64,000 bases of DNA from Archegozetes longisetosus (GCA_018873245.2 JAEMBT020000006.1:11850387-11914386), one strand, 5' to 3'; counted from the stretch's first letter, positions 39,107 to 51,759 are shown. Translations and numbers: made by a program. Notes: generated from the letters alone by a model not told the origin.

Positions 39107-39651
39107 AACCTGTTCAATTCGTACCCTATCTATGCAATCAAATTTTATTTATCAATCATATAAACTATTCTAATAAATTGACTAAAATTTAATTGAATTT
39201 TCAAGTTTTTATTCTTATTAATACGAAGTAAATTCTTATTATTTTTAAGTATAAAAACTTGTATTCGAGTTGAAATTTTCAAATGATTGACGGACTAATT
39301 TTAAGAGAATATAAAATTCATTTCAAACCTATTACTTTGTTATGTGTATATATGAACAAATAGAAACGAATTGATTTTATAAAACTAAAATTATGAAAGA
39401 TCTACATTTGACTTTCGGATTTCTATAATAAGTAATGTTTTGTTATCTAAGCAAAACATTTTTATTTATAATTCGATTACTTCTCTGTAATGAATCAGCT
39501 ACATTTATATTGTTTATTGTTGTTATAACACTAAATGATTATAAACAATGTTTTATAAAAGTACATTTTGTTTTAAAATCTATTCTAAAGACTGAAATAA
39601 AGATAAAATTTGATTGAATCCTATCTCGAAACAATTTGAATTTTTTTACTT

Positions 39652-40387
39652 AAAGAGCTTGTCCGGACATCCGTTGAGTGTTTGTCTCCGGTCGAGTTCG
39701 GACATGGTGACTTTTCCAATACATGGAAGTGATCCAATGAAGTATAATAGCACCTGAATTTTTTTCATATTTCATGTCAGAAGGTGTAAAAACCCAAAAA
39801 TCTTAAAAACTTTGGGAGCTTATAACTCGAAACTATTAAAAATAGAATCATGAGATTTGGTATGTTGAGTCACAGCAATCAAATTTATTCAATGATACAA
39901 TGAAACTCACGTTTTGTTACTGTTAATTGAGTTTTCTAAAGATTGAAAATCTTTAATCGTTAAACTCGACGCTTAGCATATACTGTTCCGAGTAGCTCAT
40001 TAATGTTTTTGTAGTAGCACATAACCTAGTATAATAATATAAAATGTTCAAGTCAGAACACTTTATGTTAAGGGTCGAAAATCGGCGAAAACTTTTTCAT
40101 ATATAAGAGTAATCATTGTATTAGATGAGTAGATAAGCAATAGTATTTTAGCTGATCAAAAGCAATGATTTCAGATGATATATGACTTATAAGGTTTACA
40201 AAGATGTAACACTTCTCCATATACGGCAATGTTAACAGTCTTTTGCCTATAACTTTTAGGCCTATGGACCAATTTCAATCTGACCAGCAAAACTTTTGCT
40301 CATCTCGACGAGAGCTTTCGATTAATATATAACATGATATATTTCACAGGGGGCCAACCTCTCATAGGATCTCCGGACAACCTCTTT
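39652..40387. mobile_element. MITE-like element in 3' flank of elongase copy 1
   Basis: AAAGAGCTTGTCCGGACATC at the left pairs with AAAGAGGTTGTCCGGAGATC read from the right on the reverse strand. It interrupts sequence that is continuous downstream of copy 3 (about 55940) and of copy 2 (about 51200). The target-side junction is untidy: a further 140 bp (40388-40530) is also absent from the other copies. No coding frame. Confidence 0.6.
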
Positions 40388-40816
40388 GCAATACTTAACG
40401 TTAAGTTTAACCAGAAGTTAAGGTAAAAGTAAACGTTGAAATATCTTCTGTTATATCGACATTAACCACTGGTCAGGAAACGTGGACGTTTCGCGATAAC
40501 TCAGAGTTTCATAACCAAGACTATTGCATACCGCCCAATGTCTTTCAGTTAATTTTGGTATATTTCAATATTTCAGAAGGAACTGAAGTAAAATTCTCAA
40601 GAATTGTGCAATTTCAGAAAAATGCAAAGGCATCAACAATAACACTTTTTAGTAATTTTCTTAGTTTCGGCATAATACCAAAAATTCCAAGACGCCTGGT
40701 CATCCTAAACATAATTCAATGATGTAATATATTAAGAATTTTAATGAGAAAAAAACAGTCACAATTAAGGGCCATTATTTTATTTGAATCAGTAAAAGTT
40801 TTATATTGAGCAATTA

Positions 40817-41804
40817 GTACTGATTGCAAATAATAAATCGATCATACCCTTACAATGGTGTCTTCCCAGTTTATAGACATCCACTTTATAGAAATCCACT
40901 TCATAGACATTTCATTTTATAGACTAATTATTCGCTAATGAAAATTCTGGTTATCGAGGAGATTATTGATGTTAATTCTAAACAATCTATTTGAATCTAA
41001 TTTTGAAAAATGATCATTTTTCCCTTTGTTTGGTTCAATAAAACTTAATTCAGACGTAGTTTACAGATAGATTACACAAACACTAACTAATTAATAAAAT
41101 TCAAATATAGATATGCAGAAATATTCTAATAAAAAATTGATATATTGAACTGAATAGACTCAAAATAAAAATCACTTTTCATTCAATTGAAAAATAGTTG
41201 AATGGGTTTGCATTTTACACGTGTTAAATATCTTAATTATCATAAGATTATAAGATTAACGGATTAGTAGATATGAGATTCGATGCACTTGACTTTCAGT
41301 ATAATTAATATACAATTATTTTAATTTCTTAGATGTGTAAATAAATTTAAATTATTTTGAATAGCTTAAAAATGTCTCTCTAACCAAGTGTCTATGAAAT
41401 GAAATGTCTATGAAGTGAAATGTCTATGAAGTGAAATGTCTATGAAGTGAAAAGTCTATGAAGTGGAATGTCTATGAAGTGGAATGTCTATAAAGTGGAT
41501 TTCTATAAAGTGGGTGTCTACAAAGTGGATTTCTATAAAGTGGATGTCTATCAATCGGGGTATAACCCCCTACAATAGCAATTATTTAATTCACAATCAG
41601 TGCTCCTTTAAGTACTAATAAAAGAGCAAAGATTAATTTGCATACAAATTACTCATTTAATTGACATATAATCGAACCAAATGCATGTTTTTTGTATACA
41701 TATTAATCTTGACTCCTTTTATTAGTACTTAAAGGGTACTGATTATATATGTAGATAAGTGCTATTGTAGGGGTATGATCGATTTATTATTTGCAATACA
41801 GTAC
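40817..41804. mobile_element. Foldback element with second element nested in its left arm
   Basis: Outer ends: GTACTGATTGCAAATAATAA at the left, inverted at 41770-41804 (TTATTATTTGCAATACAGTAC-like). The right half is itself a long hairpin: CCCCTACAATAGCA against TGCTATTGTAGGGG, and TTTAAGTACTAATAAAAG against its reverse. The left arm is interrupted at about 40860-41565 by an array built of GTCTATGAAGTGGAAT-type units. Confidence 0.65.
40862..41565. repeat. Nested element with tandem GTCTATRAAGTGGA units
   Basis: At 41392-41560 about eleven imperfect 15-17 base units of the form TGTCTATGAAGTGGAA run in tandem. Four inverted units are at 40870-40922 (TATAGACATCCACTTTATAG). The middle is AT-rich and non-coding. 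The arrangement resembles the 1173-2013 element: short-unit arrays as inverted arms. Confidence 0.6.
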
Positions 41805-41826
41805 TATTTAAAACAAAATAATCCTC

Positions 41827-42055
41827 GATAGCAACTAGAGTAAAGTGATGCATGAGGATGTATCCAAGAGCTAATTGATATATTTATAAAAATGCATTCA
41901 GTAACAAAAGCACGCGCTTTTATATTATTTAATTGAAACATTTAATTCTGAGAGTGTATGTAATTATAAATGTTCCCTAAATACATGGCAACGAGCTCTC
42001 CATCAGACGCTATCCGTATCTATCGCGCTTTATTTTGTTTTAGGGTGTATAATAT
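41827..42055. mobile_element. MITE family M2, copy 2 (without the inner insert)
   Basis: Shares start ('gatagcaact'), 'gatgtatcca', 'tatttataaaa', and end ('cgctatccgtatctatcgcg', 'tttagggtgtat') with 21171-21738. It lacks the inner 366-bp element seen there. It lies in the elongase 3' flank next to the foldback element. Confidence 0.55.
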
Positions 42056-42489
42056 CTTTACATTAAGTTTGGAAAAATCCAATGAATTCAAAATTTTCTA
42101 TTTTTCAAGTTTCTTATTATGATGTACAATAAATTCTATGAGTTTTGGACATAAAGTATATTAAAAGAATATTATATTCTAACAAAAATTCTGAAACTAG
42201 GTAAATTTTGCCTAAAGTTAAGTCATAGACTGCGATATGAATTACAAATATATAAATTTAATGACCTTAAGATGAGATTTTTCGTGAGAATTGAAAGAAT
42301 TTTTCGTATGTCTGTAAAGCATCGACTCATAACTCGAGATCAACGTTCAGACTTTCATTGATGCTCAGTCTGAAATTGAAAAGCTTGAGCTTTGTGTTGA
42401 TTTAATTGAAGCTAATGAAAATATTGTTTTAATTTATATGAAAATTGCAAATCAAAATTTCGTAAAGTTACATAAATTTAAGTTACCTA

Positions 42490-42605
42490 AAAACAATTTC
42501 AAACAAAAATTTAACAATAAATGTTAATTATACAACGTATGTTTGAAAAGCAAAATCTACCAAATAATCTTTGAAAAGAATTCTAATTTGATTTTCTGGT
42601 TTTAA
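42490..42605 (-). pseudogene. Relic of delta-9 desaturase last exon
   Basis: On the minus strand this reads SKDYLVDFAFQT, then after changes and a stop LTFIVKFLFEIV. The intact desaturase at 56.7 kb has YKDYLIGFAFQT and STLIVRLLFRIV at the same place. The DNA flanking it on the elongase side also matches. No other desaturase exon was found between here and 46.7 kb, so only the end of the gene survives. Confidence 0.7.
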
Positions 42606-42606
42606 A

Positions 42607-42860
42607 CTTTTATTTGTATAATAAGGGACAAATGTGGATGTCTATCTGTCCTCCTATGCATTCGGACTGTGGACACATTGGACCCGAACAAATTACATGT
42701 TTGGGATTACGATGGCCAGGAGATGTATCACTGGCTATTCATTTTTCGGATCATTTTTCAGAATAAGATAAAAACATTTAATTTTACCAAAAATAACTTT
42801 GCGCTACCTGGAATCGAACCTCAAACTATTTATATGAGTAGAGATTCAAATTAATTGGTT
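42607..42860 (-). repeat. Dispersed repeat, possible tRNA-derived SINE, copy 1
   Basis: It matches 43905-44110: both carry 'tctgtcct.ctatgcattc..actgt', 'gacccgaac.aattacatgttt' and 'cactggctattcattttt'. On the minus strand a perfect B-box-like GGTTCGATTCC lies at about 42805-42820. No good A-box or cloverleaf can be drawn, so a tRNA origin is only a suggestion. A 61-residue frame within it is chance. Confidence 0.45.
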
Positions 42861-43149
42861 AAACTCTTTTTGACTAATTAAGCACATCAATTTTATAAGT
42901 GGCAAATTTAGTCTAAAAATTCAAATTCATGGAAACCATTTTTTGAGAGTTGCAGAGATTTATGAGCATTAGTTACATGTTTATTCTGAGCTACCCACCA
43001 TTGTTTTGTCTGTTAAAATCATTATTAAATTGTTTAAGAAGTTTTTCTAATGTAAATTATGATAAATATCTACTAAATATTAATTTTATAACGATCCGTT
43101 TGTAATACTTATAAGAAATAGGAAATTTTCAGTTGAAAATTGGGTTAAG

Positions 43150-43795
43150 TTACATCACGGTTTGAGTTTTAACGCGCATTATGAAATTTGGCTGCAGTTC
43201 AGTATATGGACTGACGCCCCGAGGGAGGTGTGGAGTATCATTAGAAAGTTATTGTCGAGTAGTGTTAAGGTATGAAATATCAGATGTCTGAGATCAAAGT
43301 TTAAAAAGTTATGAGAGATTAAAAAGTGAATATGCCAATAGAAGCCCAATATAAAGTCAAAGGTTTATTGTAATATTAAAATACTAAAAATCAAAGAGGA
43401 TAAGCAATTGTAAACAAATGTATTCTAGCCAAAACCTAGTAGAACCAAATCTAACCTAACCTAAATTAACCTAAACTAACCTAATAGCCCTAAGAGCGAC
43501 CACTAGGCTTACGGGAACGCGTTATTGACTCCCACTCTGATATTCATACTTTAACTTCATAAATATGTAGCTCAAATTCATAAAAATTTTTTCTTACAGT
43601 TTGAAAAAATTCATTTTTCTACTAAGGCTACTATGGGAATATTCATACTTATACCATCATAACTTTTTAACCTTTTACCTCAGACATCTCGTACTTCATA
43701 TCTCAACACTACTCGACAATAGCTTTCCAATGATACCCCACCCCTCCCTGGGGGCGTCAGCCCATATACTTAACTTCTGCCTAAATTTTTTATGA
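43150..43795. mobile_element. Foldback element with about 160-bp arms and TTAGG-like centre
   Basis: 43150-43315 is inverted at 43650-43795; examples are GACGCCCCGAGGGAGG against CCTCCCTGGGGGCGTC, and TTGTCGAGTAGTGTT against AACACTACTCGACAA. The centre includes CCTAACCTAA-type repeats at 43453-43485. No coding frame above noise. Confidence 0.6.
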
Positions 43796-43904
43796 AATAA
43801 TTTTTATTCACAAAACTAAATTAAACCTGCTTTTGGCAAAATTTTTAAAACTAATTAAACACAACAGTTTGAGACAAAAAATTAAACCAGCTTTATGGGA
43901 CCTC

Positions 43905-44110
43905 TAATAATAAGGGAGCAGATAATTATGTCTGTCCTCTATGCATTCAAACTGTAGGCACTTTTGACCCGAACCAATTACATGTTTGTGATCAGTATGA
44001 CTAGGAGTTGCAGCACTGGCTATTTATTTTTTAATAAAGCAAAAAAGAAAAGTTTAGAAATAATAACTACCCCCTAACAGGAATCGAATCTACTGCCAAA
44101 TAGATATTTG
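43905..44110 (-). repeat. Dispersed repeat, possible tRNA-derived SINE, copy 2
   Basis: Second copy of the repeat at 42607-42860, in the same orientation. The minus strand has B-box-like GATTCGATTCC at about 44085. The two copies flank the foldback element, so the element may lie inside a duplicated pair. Confidence 0.45.
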
Positions 44111-45519
44111 CGTGACACTTCTTTATAGCTAACACACTTACAGGGTATTTGACAAATAAATACATGATTTCAAACTTAATATATTTCAATTTAGCCATAT
44201 TTTTCAATGAAATATTTACAAAAATTGAAAAATATAATTAGAATTTATGATATAATGCGTTTAAACTGTGTGGTTAGTTAGTAGCTCTTCTTTCTTCGAT
44301 CTAAACTTTCTCCCAGCTGTTATTGGACTTTTGTGAATTAAATAATATACTGTATATTCATAATAAAGTTTCCTCTTCAGTGGTGAAAGTCATTATTGAA
44401 TGCGAAAAGTAAATTAAAAGTTGAAGTCATAGAAAAAACTCTAATTATTAATGAAGATAAAGGGCGTTTAGTTATAGAATTCTACCTCAAGTAAAAAAGT
44501 TATAATCAAATGAAATCATTTAGTTTTTGTCAAACATCCTGATTTTCAACGTATTCACTTCCAATATTTTAATATAAGCTTTTAAGTAATCTTAAACTGA
44601 ATTCAATAGAAACTAAAGTAATACAAATGAACTGAATTTTTTGTAATTTAAGTGAATTTCAGAGAGATGTATTGAATGCAACTGAATATTACCCAATAAC
44701 AACTATATTAGTAAAGTTATATAGAGCTGTTCTGAATTAAATTATTTCTAGCTTAATTCTGCAGAATCATACCGTATTAATGTGGATTATACAAAATCGA
44801 GCTGAACTCTTTATAATTCACGTTAATTCGGTTCGATCGGGTAGAACTAAGCTAGTTATGATTTGATTCAGAACAACGCTGCATGATTTATTTAGAATTA
44901 AATTTAATCGAATGAAATTCAGCTCATTTCTGTTACATTTGTTTTGATTCTATTCAATTCTATTGAATTCAGTTTGAGATTACTTAACAGTCTACACTGA
45001 AACCATTTAATGTAAAGTTTGAAGTCGTTGAAAGTAAAGACGTTGGAAGTAAATATGTTCGCAGTAAAGATGTGGAACCAGATGGGTCGTATCCTGTTGA
45101 CTGATAAGAATCATTTTCATAAAATTCATCAGTTTCTTCCACTCTTTAAAAATTTCAATAGTTCTTTTATATCGAATTAAGTTGTTTTGGGTCTGGTTTG
45201 GTTCGGTTGGATTAAGTCGAATTAGATTAAGTTGGGTTGGATTGGGTTATATATAGATTTAAGCAAATATTTATAGGGTTCTTAATTTTTAACTTTCTAT
45301 TCAATGCAGGATTCTTTTAATTCTGCAATAAATTGTTGAAATATAAAAACTATAGAAATTCTTAAATGACGTAATATTGAAAACTGAGAAAATTGGTAAA
45401 ATTTTTTGAAAAGAAATTTTTCAACTATCGGTGAACTGGTTCTTGGTGAACAGAGCCAGACCAGAACCAGATATTTCCCTTCTTCTGGACGGGCTTTATA
45501 GCTAGTTCTGTATATAAGC
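44111..45519. other. Intergenic with degenerate GAACTGAA and GGTTGGATT repeats
   Basis: No gene. 44590-44960 repeats gaattc/gaactgaa phrases like those in the hairpin at 10951-11391. 45185-45250 is an imperfect GGTTNGGATT low-complexity run. A 95-residue minus frame at 45297-45584 overlaps repeats and is rejected. Confidence 0.35.
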
Positions 45520-45970
45520 GATAATGAGTAGTGATTGTTATGAGAGTCGATCTTAATCAAGTGCACTCGAGACTCGAAGCACAAATCTTGTATTAAATTG
45601 TCATAAAATTTAGTAAAATATGTAAGAATTCATATTCTGCTCTCGTATTCATGAGTATAGAAAACTACTAAAATATAGCAAATCACACAATATACTGAAA
45701 TGAAAATTTTTTCCTCAAATTTTTCTTTTTATCTCTAAGGGAAATCTAGTTTTAGAAAAGTATTTTTTAAAATTATTTTCTTAAATCCTGAAAGACATGG
45801 AGATAATAACTATTATATAATAGTATTGTGTATAATTATATTGTTACACTTGAAAGTTTCGAAATCCTTAATAATGCGATAGAATTCCATTTTATTTTTA
45901 CAGGAAAATTACTTTTAAGTTTTTATTAAGAAACAATGGATCGACAATAGAAAAATAATATCAGTTAAGT
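45520..45970 (+). repeat. Dispersed repeat R1, copy D, upstream of elongase copy 2
   Basis: Begins near GTGCACTCGAGACTCG. It matches 51800-52230 through 'tagtaaaatatgtaagaattcatattc', 'atgagtatagaaaacta' and 'taagaaacaatgga', and matches 1-817 in reverse. Confidence 0.7.
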
Positions 45971-45984
45971 CAATAAGCTTTAAG

Positions 45985-46310
45985 CGAAGAGCATCTTGAG
46001 GGTGATCAAGAAAAATCGGAATAGTCATTTATTTCTTTAACATTTCAGTGCTTTATATTCAAAGTTTCAAAACAGTCAAATCAATATTTTTCAACCGGTG
46101 ACCATTTAAAGAATCTAGTCTGACAATCTTGTCATTTTTCAATATTGAAAATCCATTAACTAGATTGTCAGCTAGATATCTTTCAATGACCACTGATTAA
46201 AAACTACTGATTTGACTGTTTTGAAATTTTGAATATAAAGCAATGAAATGTTAAGGAAATAAATGACTATTTCAGTTTTCTTGATCACCCTCAGAACGCT
46301 CTTTGTTTAA
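45985..46310. mobile_element. Foldback MITE, GAGGGTGATCAAGAAAA ends
   Basis: AGAGCATCTTGAGGGTGATC at the left is inverted at the right as GATCACCCTCAGAACGCTCT, and pairing continues through AGTCATTTATTTC and TCAAAACAGTCAAATCA. About 320 bp, no coding frame. It sits between R1 copy D and elongase copy 2. Confidence 0.65.
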
Positions 46311-46714
46311 AACTTATATAATAATTTGGACTTTCCTTATATAATAATGATAATAAAATTAGAGAGAAATTATCTATAAAAGTCCCCTTCAACAATAATT
46401 TTATCCTCAAATTTTATCTGAGATACTATAGGTCATTAAAAGACAAAACATCTATTTATTTATAAATTAAGTCGATTCTACTTGAAGAACAAAAAGCTAT
46501 TTAAAGTCCTATTTAGTTTTAAAGTTTTCAAATAGTTTAAAAGTTTGATTAAGTCGAAAGAATACTACTCTACCGACATTTATACACTTTTATAGCTTAT
46601 TTCTTAATTTCACAACTGGTAAAAAAATAGGTACAAATATCTTCATTTCGTTCATTAGTTTACTTATCAAAAAATATATTTGCAATTTTTTCTATAAGAT
46701 AGACTGAAGTAAAA

Positions 46715-48555
46715 ATGTTTAAAGACATCCGTCATCACAATTTTCATATTATAAGTCATGATCCGAACAAGTGGTCAAATGACTGGAAACAATTTGCTGG
46801 TTTGTCTTATATACCGTTTGCAACTGAATTAGAAGAATCAATTAAGCCGTATGGCGATCATATTCATTGGTTTATGCAACAGAAATGGCATTATTCCGTG
46901 TACTTATCGATCGTATACATTACCGTCATTTTGGCTCTAAAAAAATGGATCAAATCTCGAAATGCTTTCAATCTTCGTGTTCCAATGGCTCTCTGGAGTT
47001 CAACTTTGGCTCTGTTCTCAATTTTAGGAGTGGTTCGATGTTTACCAGAATTTATTGATATATTAGTTAATAAAGGGTTTACCGCTTCATTTTGTGATTC
47101 CAGTTATTATAAAGTGAGTCATATTTTTCTTATACCACTTTCTTATAGATAATTATCGCGATCACATTAGAATTTGATTTAACATTGAAATAACTTTTTA
47201 ATCAGATGGTTATACTAAATTACTAGATTTGAATGTCTCATAAGCCTAGACCTCATGCTAATTAAAGATGAAGATTTGAATGGTTTCTCATACTTGAAAA
47301 GCACTTGAGATTCAAGTCCTTAGCTTTTGTCAAATTTTGAAGTTTTATCTATTAAATACTGTGATTCTGAACTTGAACTTAGTTTAAAAGTTTGAGTATG
47401 ATATCAAATTCACAATATTTGAAGTTCAATGAGTTTAAACTAAGTTTAAAAGAAAAAAGCACTGAATACCATTAAAATATTTACTTCTATTTCTCGCATT
47501 GAAATGATTTTAACTTTGATAAACATTCTAATGAAAAGTATTTTTTCAAGTTCATACTTCAAACTTGAAAGATTTTTTTTGATCTATGAGCAAATTTATA
47601 ATGATTTGCACATTGAAAAATAATTATTAAGTTTCCTTAAGTCGAGGCATAATAAATGATATAAATGAGGTTAAAGCAATTTCGAGACTAATAAATAAGA
47701 TTTGAATTGATATCGAACTGATTTAAATCTTTCTGATGTGATAAACAAGCATTTATCATAAAATTGTATAACTAGTTTTGAGATGGTAGTTTCAGTGCTA
47801 TTGTGTGCTGTCTCCACTCCACATAATATTACAGATATAGCACACAATAGCAATGATTCGACCAAATAAAAAATCTTACAATTTCTTTTACTTCATTTCG
47901 AAATCAAAATCAAACTCCACAAAAATCCCTAAAACCCAACATTACATCTGCATCAAAATTGACAATAATTTAAAACTCAATCTTCTGACAGGATTGGCGT
48001 CTAAATCTGTGGTATTTGTTCTTCGTATTATCGAAAGCCTTGGAATTGATTGACACAATATTCATAGTATTACGTAAACACAAGTTAATAACTCTTCATT
48101 GGATACATCATTGTCTAACTTTATGTTATTCTTGGTATGTGTTCGCTGACGTTCCGGCAACTGCTCGATGGATGGTTAACATGAATTTTATCATACATTC
48201 ATTAATGTATAGCTATTATGCTCTGAGAGCTTTTCGTCTCTCAGTTCCGCGAGCAGTTAACATATCGATAACTTCTCTGCAAATATTACAAATGGTTTTC
48301 GGTCTTTATATCAATCTACGAGTTATCCAATTCAAAACTTCAAACATTGCATGCGATTTGTCACCATCAGTTGGATTAAGTGGTTTTTCGCTTTATTCAT
48401 TGTTTTTTATACTATTTGTTAATTTCTTCATTAGATCTTATTTACTTAAACCAGGTTCAAAAAACATCAATTTTTCACATGAGAACAACAACTCTGGTCA
48501 TTCTAAAGACCTAAATAATAACAATGTTGAAAGTATTGACAGAAAAATGCAGTAA
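46715..48555 (+). CDS. ELOVL6-like fatty-acid elongase, tandem copy 2
   Basis: Two exons, 46715-47113 and 47992-48555, with an 878-bp intron of the same length as in copy 1; 320 residues. All elongase motifs are intact (ALELIDTIF, HWIHH, NFIIHSLMYSYY, TSLQILQM). Exon 1 differs from copy 1 by one residue (His for Arg in HIISHDPNK) and the intron is almost identical. In exon 2 it instead shares with copy 3 the residues I, LSV, MVFG, TSNIA, NFFI and KPGSK. The tail ends DRKMQ, so the -4 lysine of copy 1 is arginine here. Confidence 0.92.
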
Positions 48556-49544
48556 AACCTGTTCAATTCCTATCCTATCTATATAATCAAATTTTATTTA
48601 TCAATCATATAAACTATTCTAATAAATTGACTAAAATTTAATTGAATTTTAGAGTTTTTATTCTTATTAATACGAAATAAATTTTTATTATTTTTAAGTA
48701 CAAAAACTTGTATTCAAATTGAAATTTTCAAACCATTGATGGTCGAATTTTAAGAGAATATAAAATTCATTTCAAATCTATTACTTTGTTATGTGTATAC
48801 ATGAACAAATAGAAAAGAATTGATTTACTTGATTACAAAATTGATTTTATAAAACTAAAACTATGAAAGATATACATTTGACTTTTGAACTTTTATAATT
48901 AAGTGATATTTGTTATCTAAGCCAAACATATTTAATTGTAATTCTGTTACTTTTCTGTAATGAATCAGTATTCGTATTTATACTGTTTATGATTATTATT
49001 GATAGACAGCTCAGTTCAGTTCTGCTCAACGAGTGATAGTTTATGGAATTTATTATAGTTTACTATTTCTTAAACGGTGTCTTCACACAAATTCCATATT
49101 TTCTATGATCTAACTATAAATAACATGCTTATAGTCTAATGAGGTTTAGTTTAAATAAAATATTTTGCACTATTGGCTCATATAAAGTGGTTTTAAAACG
49201 TTTCAACATTAAGATAGAACTAAATATTGAATAATTCAATTCAAAAGAAGTTTAACGTGTTTTTACTCAGTGTTTAAATACTTTGATTCGGAGTAAGCAT
49301 TAATTGAATGATTTGATATTTTAATTGCCCATAATTTTAAGTAACAAAACATTGAAATCTATACCGTTTAAAACTCTTAGATTCAAATTTCTTGCTTTGT
49401 AACGAATTTTCAGTACTTTTAATAAATATTAAAATGTTTGACAAAAGTGTCAATTTATCAATGAGCTCAGCTCACAACTCAGCTCAAGCTCAGGGTAACG
49501 CGACTGATGTCTATTACTAATCATTATTATTACACGAGATAATT
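48556..49544 (+). repeat. 3' flank of elongase copy 2, with an insertion
   Basis: 48556-49000 matches downstream of copies 1 and 3. About 49001-49517 is absent from them and starts and ends with AGACAGCTCAG-like and GATGTCTATTA sequence, so it is probably another inserted element. The shared flank then resumes briefly ('attattacacgagataattataaa'). Confidence 0.55.
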
Positions 49545-49554
49545 ATAAATACAA

Positions 49555-50044
49555 CCAATTTCAGTTGTGTATTTCTAACCTTTGCATTGCTATTTTCAAA
49601 GAGCAGTTGTTTAGTAGTACTTTTCTGAAAACTATTTCCAATGTTTGCATTGCTATTTTCAATATTAGGTTTGTGTTCGTTGTATGTGATCAGTGATCGC
49701 CTAACGATTAATATGACTCCCAAAGTGTCAAAAATTGGTTTAAACTATTATTTCTCAATTGAATCGATTTAATTTAAATGATTTCAGTCAATATCTGTTA
49801 ATTTGATGTTTAAAAACACTTTAAATTGATTTTTGACACTTTGGGAGTACTGTTGATCGTTAAGTGATTGCATACAACGGACATAAACCTAATATTGAAA
49901 ATAGAAATGCAAATAGAAATGCAAATATAAATGCAAATAGAAATACAAACACTAGAAATATTTTTCAGAAAAGTACTACTGAGGAACTGCCCAATGAAAA
50001 TAGTAGCGATCAATGAAAATGGTTAGAAATACAACTGAAATTGG
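49555..50044. mobile_element. Non-autonomous relative of the 6750-8105 transposon
   Basis: The ends CCAATTTCAGTTGTGTATTT and AACCTTTGCATTGCTATTTTC resemble the transposon ends AATTTCACTTGTATTTCCAA and CCTTTGCATTGCTATTTCC. The arms pair for about 200 bp, through GACACTTTGGGAGT against ACTCCCAAAGTGTC. The right arm has four tandem 'aaatgcaaatag' units at 49896-49945. No transposase. Confidence 0.65.
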
Positions 50045-51120
50045 CTTTTTACAAACTGAAACGTTTTACAAAACAACATTTCAAGCTTTAATTGCAAGAG
50101 GGGCCTTTTCCCTATCTCTAAGTGTGAAAGGGGCTTATTAAGCTTTAGTATTTATATATCATATTTAATGCTTTAATCATTCATTATTTTTTCAATCTGA
50201 GCCTTAGGTTTAAGATTATTAGTATAAGAAGTACTGAAGACTACTTTTAAATTGTAGGGGAGATCATACTATTAAGAGTTTAGAACTAATCCAACTTTTC
50301 ATATCTTTGTCAAACTTTTAGCTTCATTTCAGTAGAGTTTGAATGAATGGAAGTTTGCCCTAATAATCATTTGTATAGTATGTAAATCATTTATAAGTTA
50401 TATTATTTTTTTATGCATCAAAACTTTTAACGATAAGACTTATTAAAGTCTTATCTCTAAGTGAATTATTTTTGAAGAGCCTTAGGTTTAAGATTATTCA
50501 TATAAAAAGCATTGAAAACTACATTTAAATTGAGAGGCGATTGCAATTAATAAACGTTTAGAACTAATGGTTTTTCATATTCTTATTAAAGTTTTAGCTT
50601 TACTTCAGTACAGATTGATATGAATGAGAGTTAGCACTAATAATCACTGGTAAAGTGTGCAAATCGTTCACTTGTTATCGTTAATGTTGTTATTGTAGTT
50701 AAATGTACTTTTGGGTAAGACTTATGAACTACTACTTACCTCTGTATGATTTTTGCCAATTTATCAACAATTCAATTATTAAATGAAATGAAAAATTTGA
50801 TGCGTATATGTGTTAATGTGTGTATATGTGTATACCTTTTAGTGTTTTAGCCTTAAACCTAAGACTCTTAAAAATATATTATTTTACTATTAGTTAACGG
50901 TTGAAAAATGAAATCAATCAAAACTTATATGAATGTATGTGTTCGTGTATACGTTTTGATGTTTTAGTCACAAAAGTAAGGTTCAGATTAACAAATGTTC
51001 GGTTAGCCAATGAAACTAAATCACTAAAACTTAATACTGAACATCAAGTTTTGGTTTATCATTATTATTAAGTCCTTTTCATATTTGAAAGTAGAGAAGA
51101 GGCTCTTTCTTACAGTTAAA
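50045..51120. repeat. Inserted block with an internal tandem duplication of about 270 bp
   Basis: 50200-50430 is repeated in the same orientation at 50475-50700 ('agccttaggtttaagattatt', 'actacttttaaattg', 'gtttagaactaat', 'gtaaatc.ttca/tttat'). An inverted piece (ccttaaacctaagactc) is at about 50851. The block is absent from the flanks of copies 1 and 3. Origin unknown. Confidence 0.55.
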
Positions 51121-51735
51121 TTCTCAATTTTATCTTAAAATCTATTCTAAGGACTTAAATAAAGACAAAACTTGATTGAATCCGATCTCGCAACATATCG
51201 AATTTTTTACTCAAATCAATTGAAAAGGCGATGTCTTTCAATTAGGTTTAGTACATTTGAAAATTTCAGAAGAAACCGAAATATAATTGTCAACAATTGT
51301 ACAATTTCACAAAATTGAAAGGCATCAATAATATTTAACAATATTCAACACTGTTTTGAGTCAATTTTGTTAATTTGCACAAAATACCAAAAATTGCAAA
51401 AATTGGTCATCCTAAACATAAACATGATTTAATGATTGAAAGTATGAACAATTTTAATGGGAAAAACAGTCACAATTAAAGGCTAATATTTTATTTGAAT
51501 CATTGCTCAATGAAAGTTTAATACTGAGCAATTAGCACAATATTATTACATAAAGATTACAAAAAATTGAATGGATTCAAAATTTTCTACTTTCCAAGTT
51601 CCTTATTATGATCGACAATCAATTCTATGAGTTTAGGACATAAAATAGATTAGAAGAATATTATATTCTAACAAAATTCTGAATTGAGGTCAATTTTGCT
51701 TAAAATTTAGTCATAGATTGTGATATGAATTATAA
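51121..51735 (+). repeat. 3' flank of elongase copy 2, continued
   Basis: Resumes the homology to 55860-56470 (copy 3) and to 39560-39650 plus 40540-42230 (copy 1): 'aaatctattctaaggac', 'accaaaaattgcaaa', 'ttatattctaacaaaattctgaattgaggtcaattttgc'. It ends just after 'gatatgaattataaat', before the part that would hold the desaturase end. Confidence 0.65.
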
Positions 51736-51759
51736 ATATTTGGAATAGTTTTTATTCTT

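Larger units (their letters stand above)
40531..42605 (+). repeat. 3' flank of elongase copy 1, shared with copies 2 and 3
   Basis: Outside inserted elements (about 40817-42055) this matches the flank of copy 3 at 55960-56830 and that of copy 2 at 51215-51735. Landmarks include 'ttcagaaaaatgcaaag', 'accaaaaattccaag' and 'gacataaa.ta.att'. The end of this block is a relic of the desaturase last exon. Confidence 0.7.

Noticed and set aside
42780-42830. B-box GGTTCGATTCC on the minus strand as a possible tRNA gene
   Set aside because: No cloverleaf can be drawn; the sequence belongs to a repeat with a second copy near 44 kb.
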